Assembly (NCBI GenBank): GCA_015680685.1
Contig: MNCI01011471.1
Coordinates: forward strand, 106,326-170,325
Length of the DNA stretch: 64,000 bases
Direction: 5' to 3'
Origin: Gnetum montanum
Lineage: Eukaryota; Streptophyta; Gnetopsida; Gnetales; Gnetaceae
The notes under the pieces were generated by a model. That model ran no database searches and was not told the DNA's origin. It saw nothing but the letters and a program-made list of their open reading frames with translations. Shown piece by piece: positions 46,233 to 58,159 of the stretch. How positions within the stretch are numbered: position 1 is the first letter of the stretch; each line of letters begins with the position of its first letter. The position numbers and the translations under genes were made by a program.

Positions 46233-49100
46233 CTACTTCTGCATAAATGAAAGTCCTTTTCCTATGCTTGCTCGCAATTCATTCTTTAGCTTTTCTAATC
46301 CAGACCTGCCAAAAAATGTACACATAGAACTCAAGTTACAAATTAAGTTGTAACAAAACATTTTTGAATATAACTATTTTTATACCTCCTTGGGCACTGA
46401 CCTTTCATATTTATTTATTGGTCCTAGTGGAAATATTTCTTCGATGCCACCGCGACCCAGCCTTACTTTAGATGCAAAGAATGGTAACTCAGTTACCTAT
46501 CACAAAGTGAATGGTTAGAGAAAAAAGAGTTCCCAAGAAATACCGAAAACAAGAAAACTCCAAAAGGATCAAATTTCCTATAGTTTTTTTTTTCTATATT
46601 GCGTACCTCTGATGCAACAAAAGCACACTCCACGATTCCAGCATCACCCCTCAGTGCACGAAGACAAGCATCAGCAAATTTTGCTGCTGCATAGGCCTGA
46701 CATTTCAAAATATTATTTTCAACCACTTAAAAAATACAACTCCAAACAAGAACTAGTTGCTTAGGGCAAAATACAATCCTACTCTGGTAACTAAAAGGTT
46801 GTTTTCTAAACTCGGAAAAAACATCTATAAACAAACCATTGATAAAGTTGCAGAACCAGTTCCAGCTTTTGCCTGCAATGCAAGAGCATATTAACAATAC
46901 CAATAACAATTTAGCTTTGGGTGCGCTCAAAATAGCAAACATGCTAACTTCAGGACAACCATAGACACTAAGCCCTTACCTCAACAACTTCTGTACCTCC
47001 ATTCTGGATACGGTTAGTCAAATACTCAACCTCCTCTTCAGAAAATGAAATAGAAGGGTTGACCTGCATGCATATTGGCCATTTCCATCAGCTCATCTCT
47101 AGGCCTAACATAACTTGGACCATACCAACGTAACCTATAGGATACTTTACTACAAGAAATACAGAACACATAAATCCTATGTGGTTTTTCTGACGTCTAA
47201 GATGCAAGCAGCTTTTACAGTTTTACAAGATGAGAACCCTTAACAAAGGTATGCTACTATATTTAACAAAATGCTTTCAGAATCCCCTCTGAACAATAAA
47301 AAAAGGAAACATTCCCTATAACACACACCTGAGATAACAGTGGAAGAATAGTGACTCCTGCATGGCCCCCAACCACTGGCACATCAATTTGCTTGGGTTC
47401 AAGACCGACAACTTCAGCCTGTGTAACCAAATCATTTGCTTAATAGCAATCATGCATTAACAATTTCCCAAAAGACATCTAATTCATTCGTATTCTTCAA
47501 AGAAACACGATTTTCCATAAGCAACTATACCACAAATGTATTAGCCCTGACAACATCCAATGTTGTTACACCCATTAGCCGTTTAGGATTATACACTCCG
47601 GCCTTCTTTAACACTTCAGCAGCAATGGGCACAGTCGAATTTACAGGATTGCTGATGATATTCAAAATTGCATTAGGACAGCATCTGGCGATACCCTCGC
47701 ACAAAGTCTTTACAATCCCAGCATTGATGTTAAACAAATCGTCTCTTGTCATCCCTGGTTTTCTGGGTACTCCTGCAGGAATTATCACCAAATCCATGCC
47801 CACTAACGCCTCGTCCAGCTTCTCTTTCCCCAAAAACCCCCGCACCTGTTATGACATATAACTCCCAAATTAATTGCCAATCAATTTTTATATAATCATC
47901 ATCTTTATCATGATGGTGCCTTTGAATTTATCCCAACAACATGGCCTACCCGTTAATGTAGGCACATGAATTGAGGATAATGGCCTCCTCAACGTATCTC
48001 AGCTTAGCCATCTTATCTATCTGTGACTTAACGCTATATCTAGATATAACTTGCCACTTTTACCAGGAATTACTAATTTGTTTTTTTTTTTTTTTTTTCA
48101 CAATTCCATAACAAGAACAGGGCAACCAAGAATCCCTAGCATTCAAGAAATCGATCCCTGGCTAGAGAACAGACGCATGAACACTGCAATTTCTTCTTCT
48201 TCTTTGTAATTATCAGGCTAAAAAAGATGAATGCATATTAATGATTCATTATTTAGTCTTTACATAGCAAATCATATTTTAAAATATGATTGATTTCGTA
48301 AAATACTTACATAAACTCTGTGCAAAAAGAAATGGCTACATTGAACACTGAGCAATAGATCACCACGTTTGCGGGTCTCCAGTTCATTACTACGCAATAA
48401 CACAATTTCTTAGTGTTTTTTATTTTCCATTTGAGAGAAGGAAATAGATTATACGGCATCTGAACGATAATTAAACATAAGATAAAGGAATGAAAAAATA
48501 GCGAACCCATCTTCTGGGGAAAAATACCCTAGACAACTCTTTTTACGCCTAAACCATTCCAAAGTAAACAATAAAGCAAGGGGAAATTTTGGTAAACAAT
48601 AATTAAGAGGCGGAAAACTGTGCAATTTCCAAAAAGAATAACTTGGAAAGAGAGATGCATACGACTGCGGAGGTGTCCATGTGACTGATATCAGCACAAA
48701 CGCCGGGAGTGTTAACAACATCATAAAGATGGAGGACTGAAATGAGCGGATTCATCTTGAGAAGTAATGACAAAGGCTGCCCAATTCCTCCGGCCGCTCC
48801 CAAAACTGCAACTTTGAATCCGCCTGCGCCTCCCTTGGATCTACACTCCATTTTCTCCAACGCCTTTCCATCCTGCAACCAAAATCCATAACTATTCACC
48901 CACCAAAAATTATACAAAATTGAATAAATCCGGGTCAGCGGCGATGATTATTAGGACAGATTTGAGTCGAAATTCCACATAGAGGATTATCCAAATTGGT
49001 AGGAATAAGCGAATTGTACATTCAGATTCTTCTTCTGAGGACGGGCGAGATGGGCAGCAATACGAGCAATTCGTGCTCTAGGGGTACTGTGCATATCCAT
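46233..49100 (-). CDS. PMDH: Peroxisomal (glyoxysomal) NAD-malate dehydrogenase, 9 exons
   Basis: Interconverts malate and oxaloacetate with NAD in peroxisomes, supporting beta-oxidation, the glyoxylate cycle and photorespiration. Exons, minus strand: 49100-49020, 48872-48663, 47845-47531, 47418-47329, 47063-46980, 46872-46837, 46696-46607, 46496-46402 and 46305-46233. All introns are GT-AG, and the sum is 1074 bp, 357 residues, the usual family length. Residues 10-18 (RIARIAAHL) are a textbook PTS2 import signal (R-I-x5-H-L). Residues 52-58 GAAGGIG bind NAD, and D78 follows the second strand. R125 and R131 lie in the substrate loop ([13 protein letters not shown]), D194 and R197 in TLDVVRA, and catalytic H221 in GGHAG. 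DTSAVVRGFLG fits the peroxisomal rather than mitochondrial form. There are no stops or frameshifts. One oddity: position 92 is Cys where Thr is common ([10 protein letters not shown]). Confidence 0.96.
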
Positions 49101-49139
49101 GCTGAGATCAATTTACTTTCTACACAAAACCTTACCAAA

Positions 49140-49147
49140 TATTTATA
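49140..49147 (-). promoter_or_regulatory. TATA box of the malate dehydrogenase gene
   Basis: TATAAATA on the minus strand, 40 bp upstream of the start codon. A start site about 30 bp downstream would leave a very short 5' UTR, so transcription may also start further upstream. Confidence 0.55.
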
Positions 49148-49181
49148 GGCCTCCGAATTCTGCGCTGCTGCCGCTATGAGA

Positions 49182-49189
49182 TGACGTGT
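49182..49189. promoter_or_regulatory. ACGT-core (bZIP-type) element in the malate dehydrogenase promoter
   Basis: TGACGTGT on the plus strand (ACACGTCA on the coding strand), an ACGT-core site of the kind bound by plant bZIP factors, about 40 bp upstream of the TATA box. The function is inferred from the motif alone. Confidence 0.4.
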
Positions 49190-50250
49190 TATTGTTACGG
49201 GTGCAGAAATAGGTATTTTTGTTCAAAGCTTTGGTCATGGCCGTTTCCACAGCAAATAATTCGACCCACAAGTTCATAGCATAGGATAGCATGGCCTCGT
49301 GGATAAGCATACTTACAAGAAAAGAAAAGAAATAAAGGGCAAAAAACAAAGGATGAGGGTGTCTCTCGTGAGGCTTTGGTTGTCCCATGCTTTGCCCTAG
49401 TCTTTGTGGCTACCATCTGCATCCCCGTTAAGGATAATGTAGCATTTGTGGTTTCCGACGTTTATTGCAATTATAGCATAATTTCATAAGTGTCTATGCA
49501 TTACATTTATAAATTACACTCATGTGGAGGAACCAAATTAACTGAATAAAATCTTGAATTTTAGTTTTAAGACTAGATCACGTCTTACTAATATTTCGTA
49601 ATGTGTTGAGTGAACTATGTCTTGAAACCTTTTAGGCTAGAAAATATTTTCTAAATCTTGTTTCTCCTTAACTAGAGTTCTTGCTCCACTATATTCATGG
49701 AATCATTGAAAATGTTGTTACATAAGGGAAGTTCATCATTTTAATGGTTGAATATATGCACCTTATCAATGTTACTATTCACACATTCTTTTACTCTCAC
49801 TTGTACCATCTTCCCATTCTTGTTGTTGTAGGTATCCTTTCTTAAATTAGTTTAATATTTTGTCTTTGAAAGGAAATGAGAACTGGGTTTGGTTAAGCTC
49901 CATCTAATTCATGGTCTCTAGTAATCAGTGTTATTACATTCTCATTGTGAATAGCTCCAAATGATGATCTCTAGTAAGGTGGAGTTACCCTACCCTTCAC
50001 CCAAGTCTCATTTCATTTATCATGTATTTTGAACTCTGCCAATATTTGTCCTAAGCCCAAAGACCAAAGGAGGGTTAGCATCAAATTGGTAACCAGTTAT
50101 AAAACCTTGCCACATGATGATAATGATGATTTGATATATTTGAAAAAAGTGTTAAATAGTTATTAGTTTGAAGGATAAAAAGAGTCGTAGCACATTTTTA
50201 GATAAATGGCTGATGGCCACTACTGCACATCAAATTCACACTTTGGGAGA
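49190..50250. other. Upstream intergenic region
   Basis: Upstream flank of the malate dehydrogenase gene. No gene or repeat family is recognised. Short open stretches at 49143-49422 on the minus strand have no recognisable protein character. Confidence 0.5.
50246..50250. repeat. Solo LTR G target duplication, left copy
   Basis: GGAGA, repeated exactly at 51102-51106. Confidence 0.85.
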
Positions 50251-51101
50251 TGATAAATCATGCTTTTCAATACTCCAATATCAGGATGGCCATGACATCG
50301 AGTACGCAATATTGCAGCCCAAGATGCGATATTGTACATTCAATATCGCAAGGTTACTCCTGGGTCTATAAATACAGCGCCCAGCGCCATAATGGGGAGT
50401 AAGTTTTTGGTAGTCAAGTAGCGAAACTCTTGCAATTTGTCCATTTAAAAGTTAGAATATTTTCCAAGTGTCCATAGTAGGAGGTCTAAGTGTAAATGGA
50501 TCTTTATTCAAGCATTGATGTACTTGAGCACACCATTGTGTTGGCAATAAAGATGAACTCTTTGATTCCTTCCTTGTAGCACTTGAGACTTTCTTTCTTA
50601 TGCATTTATATTTCATGCAATTTACATAAATATTATTTATGCAGTAATTAATTTTGATCAATCAAGCAAATCATTAAAATACACAAGCACAATCCCCTTC
50701 AAACATATGTATGACACTTGGTAGCTCAGAAATGATTAGCGTTTGACAGCCTAGCAATGTTTGCACAAGGTTCATGATGTGTCTGGAAAGTGGGAACAAT
50801 TACTTGTGTTAGGCTTGATTAGACAATAGTTTACTTAGCATTTAATCACTCTTACTTTCATTCTGTTCTAGGTGAATAATTTGATAAAAACAAAAAATAA
50901 TAAAAATCTTACACCTTAGTCACACTTAACCATACAATTATACTCCACAAGTGGGACTAGGAAGACAACGAACAGACAACACACACACACACTATTTAGC
51001 TCTAGTGTACCTAGTAATTATAGTCTACGAAATTCGACCAGATCACATGTCAATGCTTGTGATTTGTATGGTTGGGTGTAGGGGTACCTTGCCACTCATC
51101 A
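50251..51101 (+). mobile_element. Solo LTR G of the gypsy family
   Basis: 851 bp, TGATAAATCATG to CACTCATCA, flanked on both sides by GGAGA and with no internal element. It therefore arose by LTR-LTR recombination after insertion. The U3 has ATATCG/CGATATTG palindromic repeats (50284-50350), TATAAATA at 50367-50374, and GGCAATAAAGATGAAC as poly(A) signal. Its U3 resembles element E, and its R region resembles element A (TTAGAATATTTTCCAAGTG). It lies about 1.15 kb upstream of the malate dehydrogenase start codon, transcribed away from it. Confidence 0.92.
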
Positions 51102-51106
51102 GGAGA
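51102..51106. repeat. Solo LTR G target duplication, right copy
   Basis: GGAGA, identical to 50246-50250. Confidence 0.85.
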
Positions 51107-51269
51107 GAACCAAAAAAGAAACACTAGAACCATTGCAAAGCCAATGTTTATTAAGCATGTAAAGAAGGAGAGGTGTAGTCGTTTTGGAATAACTCTCTAG
51201 CATGCTATGGGATGGGTAATTAAAGATGTATCAAGTGACATATTTTAATATAAGTAGAATATAATAATA

Positions 51270-53907
51270 TCTCTTAAATAATTAGCAAATGACATGTAAG
51301 ATGGGTAACAATAACAATGTTTTTGATTGTCCAATTATGTAATCAGAGCCCCCAATGCATAATTCAATGCATCTATCATCGTGTGGAAGGGTATAGACTA
51401 ATTTGAAGCACATAGAATGGAAGTCTCTATGAGCTTTTACCTTAACTACTAGAATGCTAGCTCGCATTCCTTAATAAATAGCTTAGCAATTCTTGAGAAG
51501 TTCTTGATGAAATGTCAATAATAACTAATATGTCCAAGGAATGACCTTATATCTTTTACCATTTTAGGCTATCTAGTAATTCCTTAAATGATTCATAAGT
51601 TTTCCAGGTTCACCTTAATCCATTTTTCTAAAATCTGTTAACCCAAAACTATGCTTTATTAAATCATCAAATGACTTTTCTATTAGTTGAGCTTTAGATG
51701 AATCTCCACACATCATTGAAGCACTTGCTCAAGATGATCCAATGCTTCCTTGAATGTGGTATCATAAGTAGAAAAGTCAATCATGAAGACTTTTACCCAC
51801 CCAACTACCAATCTTCTATTGAAAGATGCTAAGCACTAGGCATTGAAAAGTAGTAGAAGCGTTGCATAGGCCAAATGGCATCTTTCTATATACAAAAATC
51901 CCCTAGGGATTTATGAATGTTGTTTTGGCCTAATCCTCTAACATGATCTAGATCTATTTATAGTCACTATGACCATGTAAAAAGTTGTAGTAACAATTTC
52001 TTATAATGGTATTAAATACTAGGTCAATAAATGGCAACGAAAAATGATCTTTAAAGGTTGCCATCTTCAATAGCCTAAAATCTATGTAGACTTTCCACTT
52101 TCCTTCTTTATTAGGTATAATCATGAGTGGACTAACCCATTCATTGTTCACAATTAGATATATGAACTTGGCCTTAAGAAGCTTTTCTACTTCTTCCTTG
52201 ATAACTTTCTTAAGTTTTGGATTCAACCTTCTTTACATTTACCTCTTTGGCTTAATGGAAGAGTTTGTATAGATGCAATGTTGGCATATTCATGGATCTA
52301 TTCTTGTTAGTTCATAATATGACCAAGCAAAGGTTGTTAACTATGTGTTCATCACTTTCAACAACTTCTTTTTCTAATCTTGAGCAAGATTGATATTAAT
52401 GATTATAAGCTTGTCATTGTTAAGAAAAGAATATAGTTTTCAATTCAAGGGGCTCCTACTTGAAGTGATCTAGGATTTTCAACTCTCCCCAGTCCATTGC
52501 ATTCTATGTGTGAAAGAGTTGACTATGGAGTTGTTTCATTTCATTCATATTCTCAATGTAGGCATTGGTGAGGCTCTCTAATGGTTCCATGCATAATGTG
52601 AATTCAACTTGATGTTCTAAGGTTAGCCACTAGGTACCTTTTTGTTTCATGGCTATTGCATACATGCACTTTTGAATAACTACTATTTCAGCACATTAGT
52701 TGTATGCTTGAATAGATGTACCTTTAACTATTCATATTTTTTGCTTGTAATGATACCTTGTGTCACTATATGTCATGCATGAAACTATCTTCTTCTACAT
52801 TTTACCAAATTTATTTTTCTTGGAAATTTTTAAGGAAAGGTCTCAAATCTCCATCTTGGTGTCTATGGTACTTAATCAAGCCCTTTCCATAATGATAGGG
52901 AAGTCCCCTTTATAATTATCCACATGAATTATAATAAAATCTACAAGATAGGACCATCCACAAATAGTGATCATGATGTCCTCCACTAGCCCCAAAGGAA
53001 CAGTGATGGATTGATCCACAAGTTCTACTATGATATTTCTCTTTTTGAAAGGAGGCAAGTTCTAGGTCTTGTACATTTCTTAGGAGATTAAGTTTATCCT
53101 AGAACCTAAATCCATTAGAGCCTTACATGGATCATTTCCTAAAATCTATAAATAGATAAAGGGACTTCTAGAATAATATTACTTCCTAGGAAGATGGCCA
53201 ACCTTTATCCAATCTGTGACTATGTGAGTCAACATGATGGAATTTTGGTTTGAAGGTAATTCAAAAGTACTTTTAAAGGTAGATGAGGTAGGGTTAACAG
53301 CCATGGGTGTTTGCAAGGGTTTTATGGAGTTGTTCATGTTAAAGAATGCTCTCTTACAAGGTTTCTCTTCAAAACCATTGGGATAAATATTTGACTTTAA
53401 GTTTACTACCCTCGCAATGTTTTGTTGCCATGGCCATGCTAGAATTTTCCGTTGCATAGGTGGAGTAGGTGGAAAGGGTGTGGTAGTTGATGATGCAAGG
53501 GTTGCTGAGGAATATAGAGGACAAAAAAAAAGGAGGCAATCCTCTTGGAGAAGGTGCTCTATAATATTCTAGAGGATAGTAGTGATGAGAAAATGAGACA
53601 TGGTTGGATAAGTCACAAGGGGATACAGGCTATTGGACATAATATCCATAAGGGTTTGGTTACCTATAAGGATACTGCTTTCATGGTGGTGGCATCCCCC
53701 ACAACTATGGATGTTGCCACTGTTGGTATTACTCCTGAGGTTGAGGAGGTACTCCACTCAGATAATATATTGGTTGGTGGAACTACTACCTATAGTTGCC
53801 TGATGGGTAAGGAAACCACATGGGTGTTTATTATTTGGAAAATTTGGGATTTAATGCATATACCCCATACCCTTGTAGATGTGACAACACTAGACAACAT
53901 CCCTTAG
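51270..53907 (-). pseudogene. Element H: minus-strand gypsy gag tail, protease, RT remnant
   Basis: Read from 53907 down, this gives the gag C-terminal tail (53907-53460; Tyr/Gln/Pro/His-rich, like element D), a gag-protease linker (53457-53179, LTHIVTDWIKVGHLPRK), an aspartic protease with ALMDLGSRINLIS (DSG altered to DLG; about 53130-53080), PIIMERA at the end of the next open frame (52876), and RT (52260-51480). RT shows EGKWKVYIDFRLLKMATFKD, IDLVFNTIIRNCYYNFLHGH and KMPFGLCNASTTFQ. It breaks down before the catalytic box, and only traces of RNase H reach about 51270. It is closely related to elements A and D. The rest of gag lies beyond element J, outside the window. Confidence 0.87.
53903..53907. 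repeat. Element J putative target duplication, left copy
   Basis: CTTAG directly before the J LTR start. Its partner would lie beyond the right window edge. Confidence 0.4.
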
Positions 53908-54275
53908 TGATGAGTCACTTTCAGCTGGTTACATCGATGAGGCCTCGTTGATGCGACCTTGGTGACTGGGCCTCGTCGATGAGGCCTAGTCGATGCATCG
54001 TATCATGCATCGATGAGGCCCCATTGATGTAGTGTTGATTTTCAACTATAAATACATGCCCACCAGCCACATTTATGGCATTAGAGATTGTAGTTGTAGC
54101 AACGCTCTTGTAGTTTTTCTATTTGAAAGTTAGAATTTTTTTCCCAAGTGCCCACAGTAGGAGTCATTGAGTGTACAGATCTTTATTCGAGCATTGTTAT
54201 ACCTAAGCATGATAGTGTGTACGACAATAAAGACAAGCTTTATGATAAACCTTGTAGCACTTTGGATAGATTAGT
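53908..54275 (+). repeat. Element J 5' LTR, left half
   Basis: It starts TGATGAGTCACTTTCAGC. U3 is made of CATCGATGAGGCCTCG-type palindromic repeats (53932-54030). TATAAATA is at 54047-54054. R includes CAATAAAGACAAGC (54225). It is broken after GGATAGATTAGT by element K. Confidence 0.88.
54271..54275. repeat. Element K target duplication, left copy
   Basis: TTAGT, matched by TTAGC at 61395-61399 (one transition). Confidence 0.72.
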
Positions 54276-55247
54276 TGATGAAGGTTATTTGATAAAAAGT
54301 CAACTTTTTGGTTGGCTCCAATATCCTAACCTTAATATCCTAGCCACAATAACAAGGCTCCAATGTCAAGGCTTTGATAACAAGCTATGTCAATGAGGCC
54401 TTGTCAATGAGGCCTCATCGATGCGACCCTATCGACACATCATTTCATGCATCAACGAGGCCCCGTTGATGCAGCCTAGCAATAAGATCTACAAATATGT
54501 GCTCATAGCCATGTTTATAAAATTCTTTGGTTAATAGAGTACCTGAAATCTTACAGTTTTAGTTCATAATCTTAGAGAATAGTTAATGAGTGCTCATACT
54601 ATGGATTTGAGTTAGTTGTATGGTGTCTTATTCGAGTGGCAATGTACCTAGACACATTCCATGAATCGCAATAAGATTGAGATTGATTCTTATTCATGGC
54701 AGCACTTTGACTTAGATTAAATTTACTTTTAATGCAATTTATATTCCATGTGCTTAGTTAATATTTATGTTTCCATGCATGTTACTGAATTGGTAGAATG
54801 AGCACAACCAGTTTTGAGCATAAACACATATTTGCTTGGTAATCCTAGTAGTGTTATTGTTTGGTTTGCCTAGTAGCATAGTGCTTGGTAATCCCAGTAG
54901 TGGATACATGGGTTCAAGATGTGTATGGTAAGCTGGGAATGGATACTTATTGCCCATAGGCGAGTTTAGAATTTACTTTATGTTGTTAATTAGATTAAGT
55001 AATTGATTTCTCTATTATCATTAGGAGTAATCTAAGGTTGAAACAACATCAATGATCATATGCCTCATTCTAGACTAAACCATACGTGACAAACCTACCA
55101 CTAGTCCAAGTGGAAAGACAATGAATTACAATCAAGGCATAATAATCTAAATGCCACAACTAGTCCCATCCATGGAATTCGACTGGATCATGTGTGAATG
55201 CTTGTGATTCGTATGGTTGGGCATAGGGGGTACCTCATTGCTCATCA
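54276..55247 (+). repeat. Element K 5' LTR
   Basis: 972 bp, starting TGATGAAGG (about 10-15 bp shorter at the start than the 3' copy) and ending CTCATCA. U3 has AATATCCTA and CCTCATCGATGC-type repeats. U5 shares CCACTAGTCCAAGTGG with the other LTRs. Confidence 0.88.
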
Positions 55248-55248
55248 T

Positions 55249-55267
55249 TGGCACCATTGTCAAGGAT
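55249..55267 (+). promoter_or_regulatory. Element K primer-binding site, tRNA-Asp type
   Basis: TGGCACCATTGTCAAGGAT, one base after the LTR. It differs from the tRNA-Asp complement TGGCGCCGTTGCCGGGGAT at five positions, all transitions. Confidence 0.78.
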
Positions 55268-55359
55268 GGTGCTAGTTATCTAGATTAGTTATATCATACA
55301 CAATTGTTATAAACGCATTAACAATTTATATTTTAGAAAATATTGAGTCACACACATCA

Positions 55360-58010
55360 TTGCTAACAAAAATTTCTCTTTTACAAAGAAGTGATAATGC
55401 ATCATATGGAGAGAACATTTGTTCGAGAACTAACAAGATATATGTTGAAGAAAATCGGAGTGACCAACCTCATGCAGGTGTTTCATATGTTCATGACCAC
55501 CTTGACTATGATCAAGGACTACATTCACCTAAGGGAGGCAACCCTAGAGGAGATGAAGAAAGTCCTAGATAAGGGAAGGCCTCAATGCCTAGGACCTCCT
55601 CAAAACCTGAAAAAGATAAATTAAGGAACCATGGGGAATACCATTGAAGCCATGACAATCCTCCCAATTCCTCATCTTCTTCTTCCTCTTCAATGGCTAG
55701 TTCTAATGAAGATGAATGTAGGTATAGAGATTAAGCTCCACTATGGGGTCGAAATAAGAATAAAAATCAAACCCAAGGGCAAAATCAAAGACATCAAAAT
55801 GAACATAAACAAAATCATCATAATCCAATAAGTAGAAATAGAAATTTTCACCATGACATGTCTGATGATAGTAAACCCTTGTTGGCCACTACGAGCCGGA
55901 TGTAGATCATAGAGGTAGTTAAGATATCCCACAGGCATCACAAGGAAAGCCACATCAAAAGGCTTGATATGAATAACATTCCTAAATTTGTGGGAGGCTA
56001 TGATTTTGATCCACAACATTACTTACAAGCCTTCCATGATGCCTATGACTTGCAAAATATTGAAAATAAGTGACAAAAGCTTTAGCTCTTTCCTAGGACA
56101 CTAATAGATGAAACTAAAAGTTAATATAGATTGTTGGAACCAAGTTCCATCCACTAGTAGTCTACAATGGTAAAACTTTTCAATGAAAAATACCAAACTT
56201 ATGCAAGAGTATCCAACCTAAGAAAAAAAAATCCAAGGATGGAAGCAAGAAAATCATGAACCCTTGGATGTGGCCTCGGATAGATACTATTCACTACTAC
56301 ATAGATATCCTGGACATAATTTCTCTCAAAAAGAGCAACTTTTCCACATCATAGATGGGCTTTGTAATGAAACAAGGGAGATCCTTGGGATGTATGCTCA
56401 AGGTTGATTATACGAACTAAAAGCCCGTCAGATACAAAGGCTAATTGAGAAAGTGGCGAAAGATGAAGAAGAGCTATGTAAACAAGAGAATGTTGAGAAA
56501 TATCACTAGGACCCAACTCTTCAAAAGAAGAGGGTCCATATTTATGATGAGGAAAAATAGGTAGCTCTTGATGAGGTGATTTCACAACAAACCTTGCCAC
56601 TACAAAAATCTCTTGATGAACTTTAGGCAAGGCTAGATAGGATGTTAGATTGGATAAATGAAAAAGCTACAACTTTCGTAGAAACTGTAGAGGAGAAGGT
56701 AACACAAAATGAACTAGGAAATCACAATAAATGGAGGAAGAAGAACCAAGAAATAGCTAGAAACACTTATCGACAAATAGGGAAAATGGATGTAGAGGAA
56801 GAGGCTATAGACTCAACCACAAAAGAAGATGATGGATGTGACATCTGCCTATATGACCATCCAAAGGGCTATTGCTCAATCATGTTACATCTATATGGGT
56901 ATTGGGCTTTTTCATTGAATCCCAAGTTTGTACAAGAGCAAATGCCTGGAAAACTAATTTTCTCACAAGGTAATCATAGACAGTCCTACAACCAACCATA
57001 CCACCCTAGTGGGACTTTGTACTAGTCTCAACACTATCATCCAACGTAGTGGAAAAACCCACAGTTGTGGGGGAGGCCATCATCAAACCAACACTACCCT
57101 TATTACCAGCTAAACTCGTATGGATATTATGTTCAACAACCTATTTCCCCAACTGGTTCTACTTCCTCTACTTCAAATCGCTACTACCATTCTCCTGAAT
57201 ATCATTGTGGCACAATATCTTCTGAAGGATCACCACCTCACACCTCTCATCCTTTGTCATATCCTCAATATTCTCATACTTCCCTTTACCATATGTCACC
57301 AGCAACAACATAGGAAGGTTCAACACTACAACATTAATGAGAAAATGCCACTTGTGCTATGAACATACATAGAAATGATAATGCTAGTAGATCTTGACCA
57401 CAACCTTGGAAATGCACTTTCATTAAGATGGTTCCCATGCATAAGCATAATAGTTGTGGACCTACTAACTCATCCAAACTAGAATAATGCTAATCAAGTG
57501 CAACACCCTTCCTTCCACAACCAATGTCCTCTAATGCTACACAAAGGCAAACATCTGTTATTACTCCAACACCTAACAAAAGCGATGAATCTAGCATTGT
57601 GGAGAGACAAAAGAAGCCATGAATCACTACTAATAGTAAAGGGTGTTTTTCTAGGCAAAAAATTTAAAATATTAACATAGCCCACAACAAAGTTTAGGAC
57701 CAAGTATGTGAGCAAAAGCCAGCCTACGTAGTAGCTACTAAACGAGAAGACACCTAGTGGCTTAAAAATGAGAATATAAAATTATTTCAAAGATGTGTGG
57801 AGGAAATTAATCTACTTATTAGTTCTAGACATAAGAAAATGGACCAAACAAAGGACTTAGACATAGATATCTTACACTCTGATTATACATTGGAAAAGGA
57901 TATTAAACATGAAGACCCAGGAATTAAAATAGAAAATCAAGAAGAAAAAGCAAATACATCTGGACCTCCAAAAATAGAAATACCTTCAAGATACATCTCT
58001 GAATGATCCA
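55360..58010 (+). pseudogene. Element K gag
   Basis: Starts near MLTKISLLQRSDNASYGENI; the related start in C is MSSSHRTHNASYDEN, so the true initiator has probably mutated. A Ser-rich linker is followed by the capsid core (about 55965-56400: FVGGYDFDPQHYLQAFHDAY, LFNEKYQTYARVSNLRK). Frame shifts follow. The frame 56642-57025 has a charged helix and an intact CX2CX3HX4C motif at 56837-56875 (CDICLYDHPKGYC). A Tyr/Ser/Pro-rich tail runs to about 57300, with an acidic segment at 57797-58006. It is highly similar to element C gag along its length, with more stops in the N-terminal half. Confidence 0.86.
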
Positions 58011-58138
58011 AAGAAGACTATCACCAATGTTAAATGTGCTACTATGCAATTAATTAAATCAGTAACAGTGATAGATGGAAAATCGATGGTATATAACTAG
58101 GGAATTGTGTAGTCCATCTCCCAAATATGTAGCCATAA

Positions 58139-58158
58139 GATTAGTCATGGGGGAGATG
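58139..58158 (+). other. Element K: internal polypurine-tract-like copy
   Basis: GATTAGTCATGGGGGAGATG, almost identical to K's own 3' tract and LTR start (TTTAGTCATGGGGGTATGAT at 60325). It marks the end of the gag region. Confidence 0.55.
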
Positions 58159-58159
58159 C

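Noticed and set aside
47436-47861. A 141-codon plus-strand open frame
   Set aside because: Antisense shadow of malate dehydrogenase exon 3 and its neighbour intron; the minus strand encodes the conserved enzyme.
48603-48917. An earlier in-frame Met in intron 1 as alternative start of malate dehydrogenase
   Set aside because: Exon 1 (49100-49020) supplies the PTS2 signal and joins in phase with consensus splice sites; the intronic Met would drop the targeting signal.
49143-49422. Minus-strand open frames upstream of malate dehydrogenase exon 1
   Set aside because: No signal peptide or domain; they overlap the promoter and TATA region and would not splice into the PTS2 exon in a sensible way.
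53545-53907. A 120-codon plus-strand open frame
   Set aside because: It is antisense to the Tyr/Gln/His-rich gag tail of minus-strand element H.
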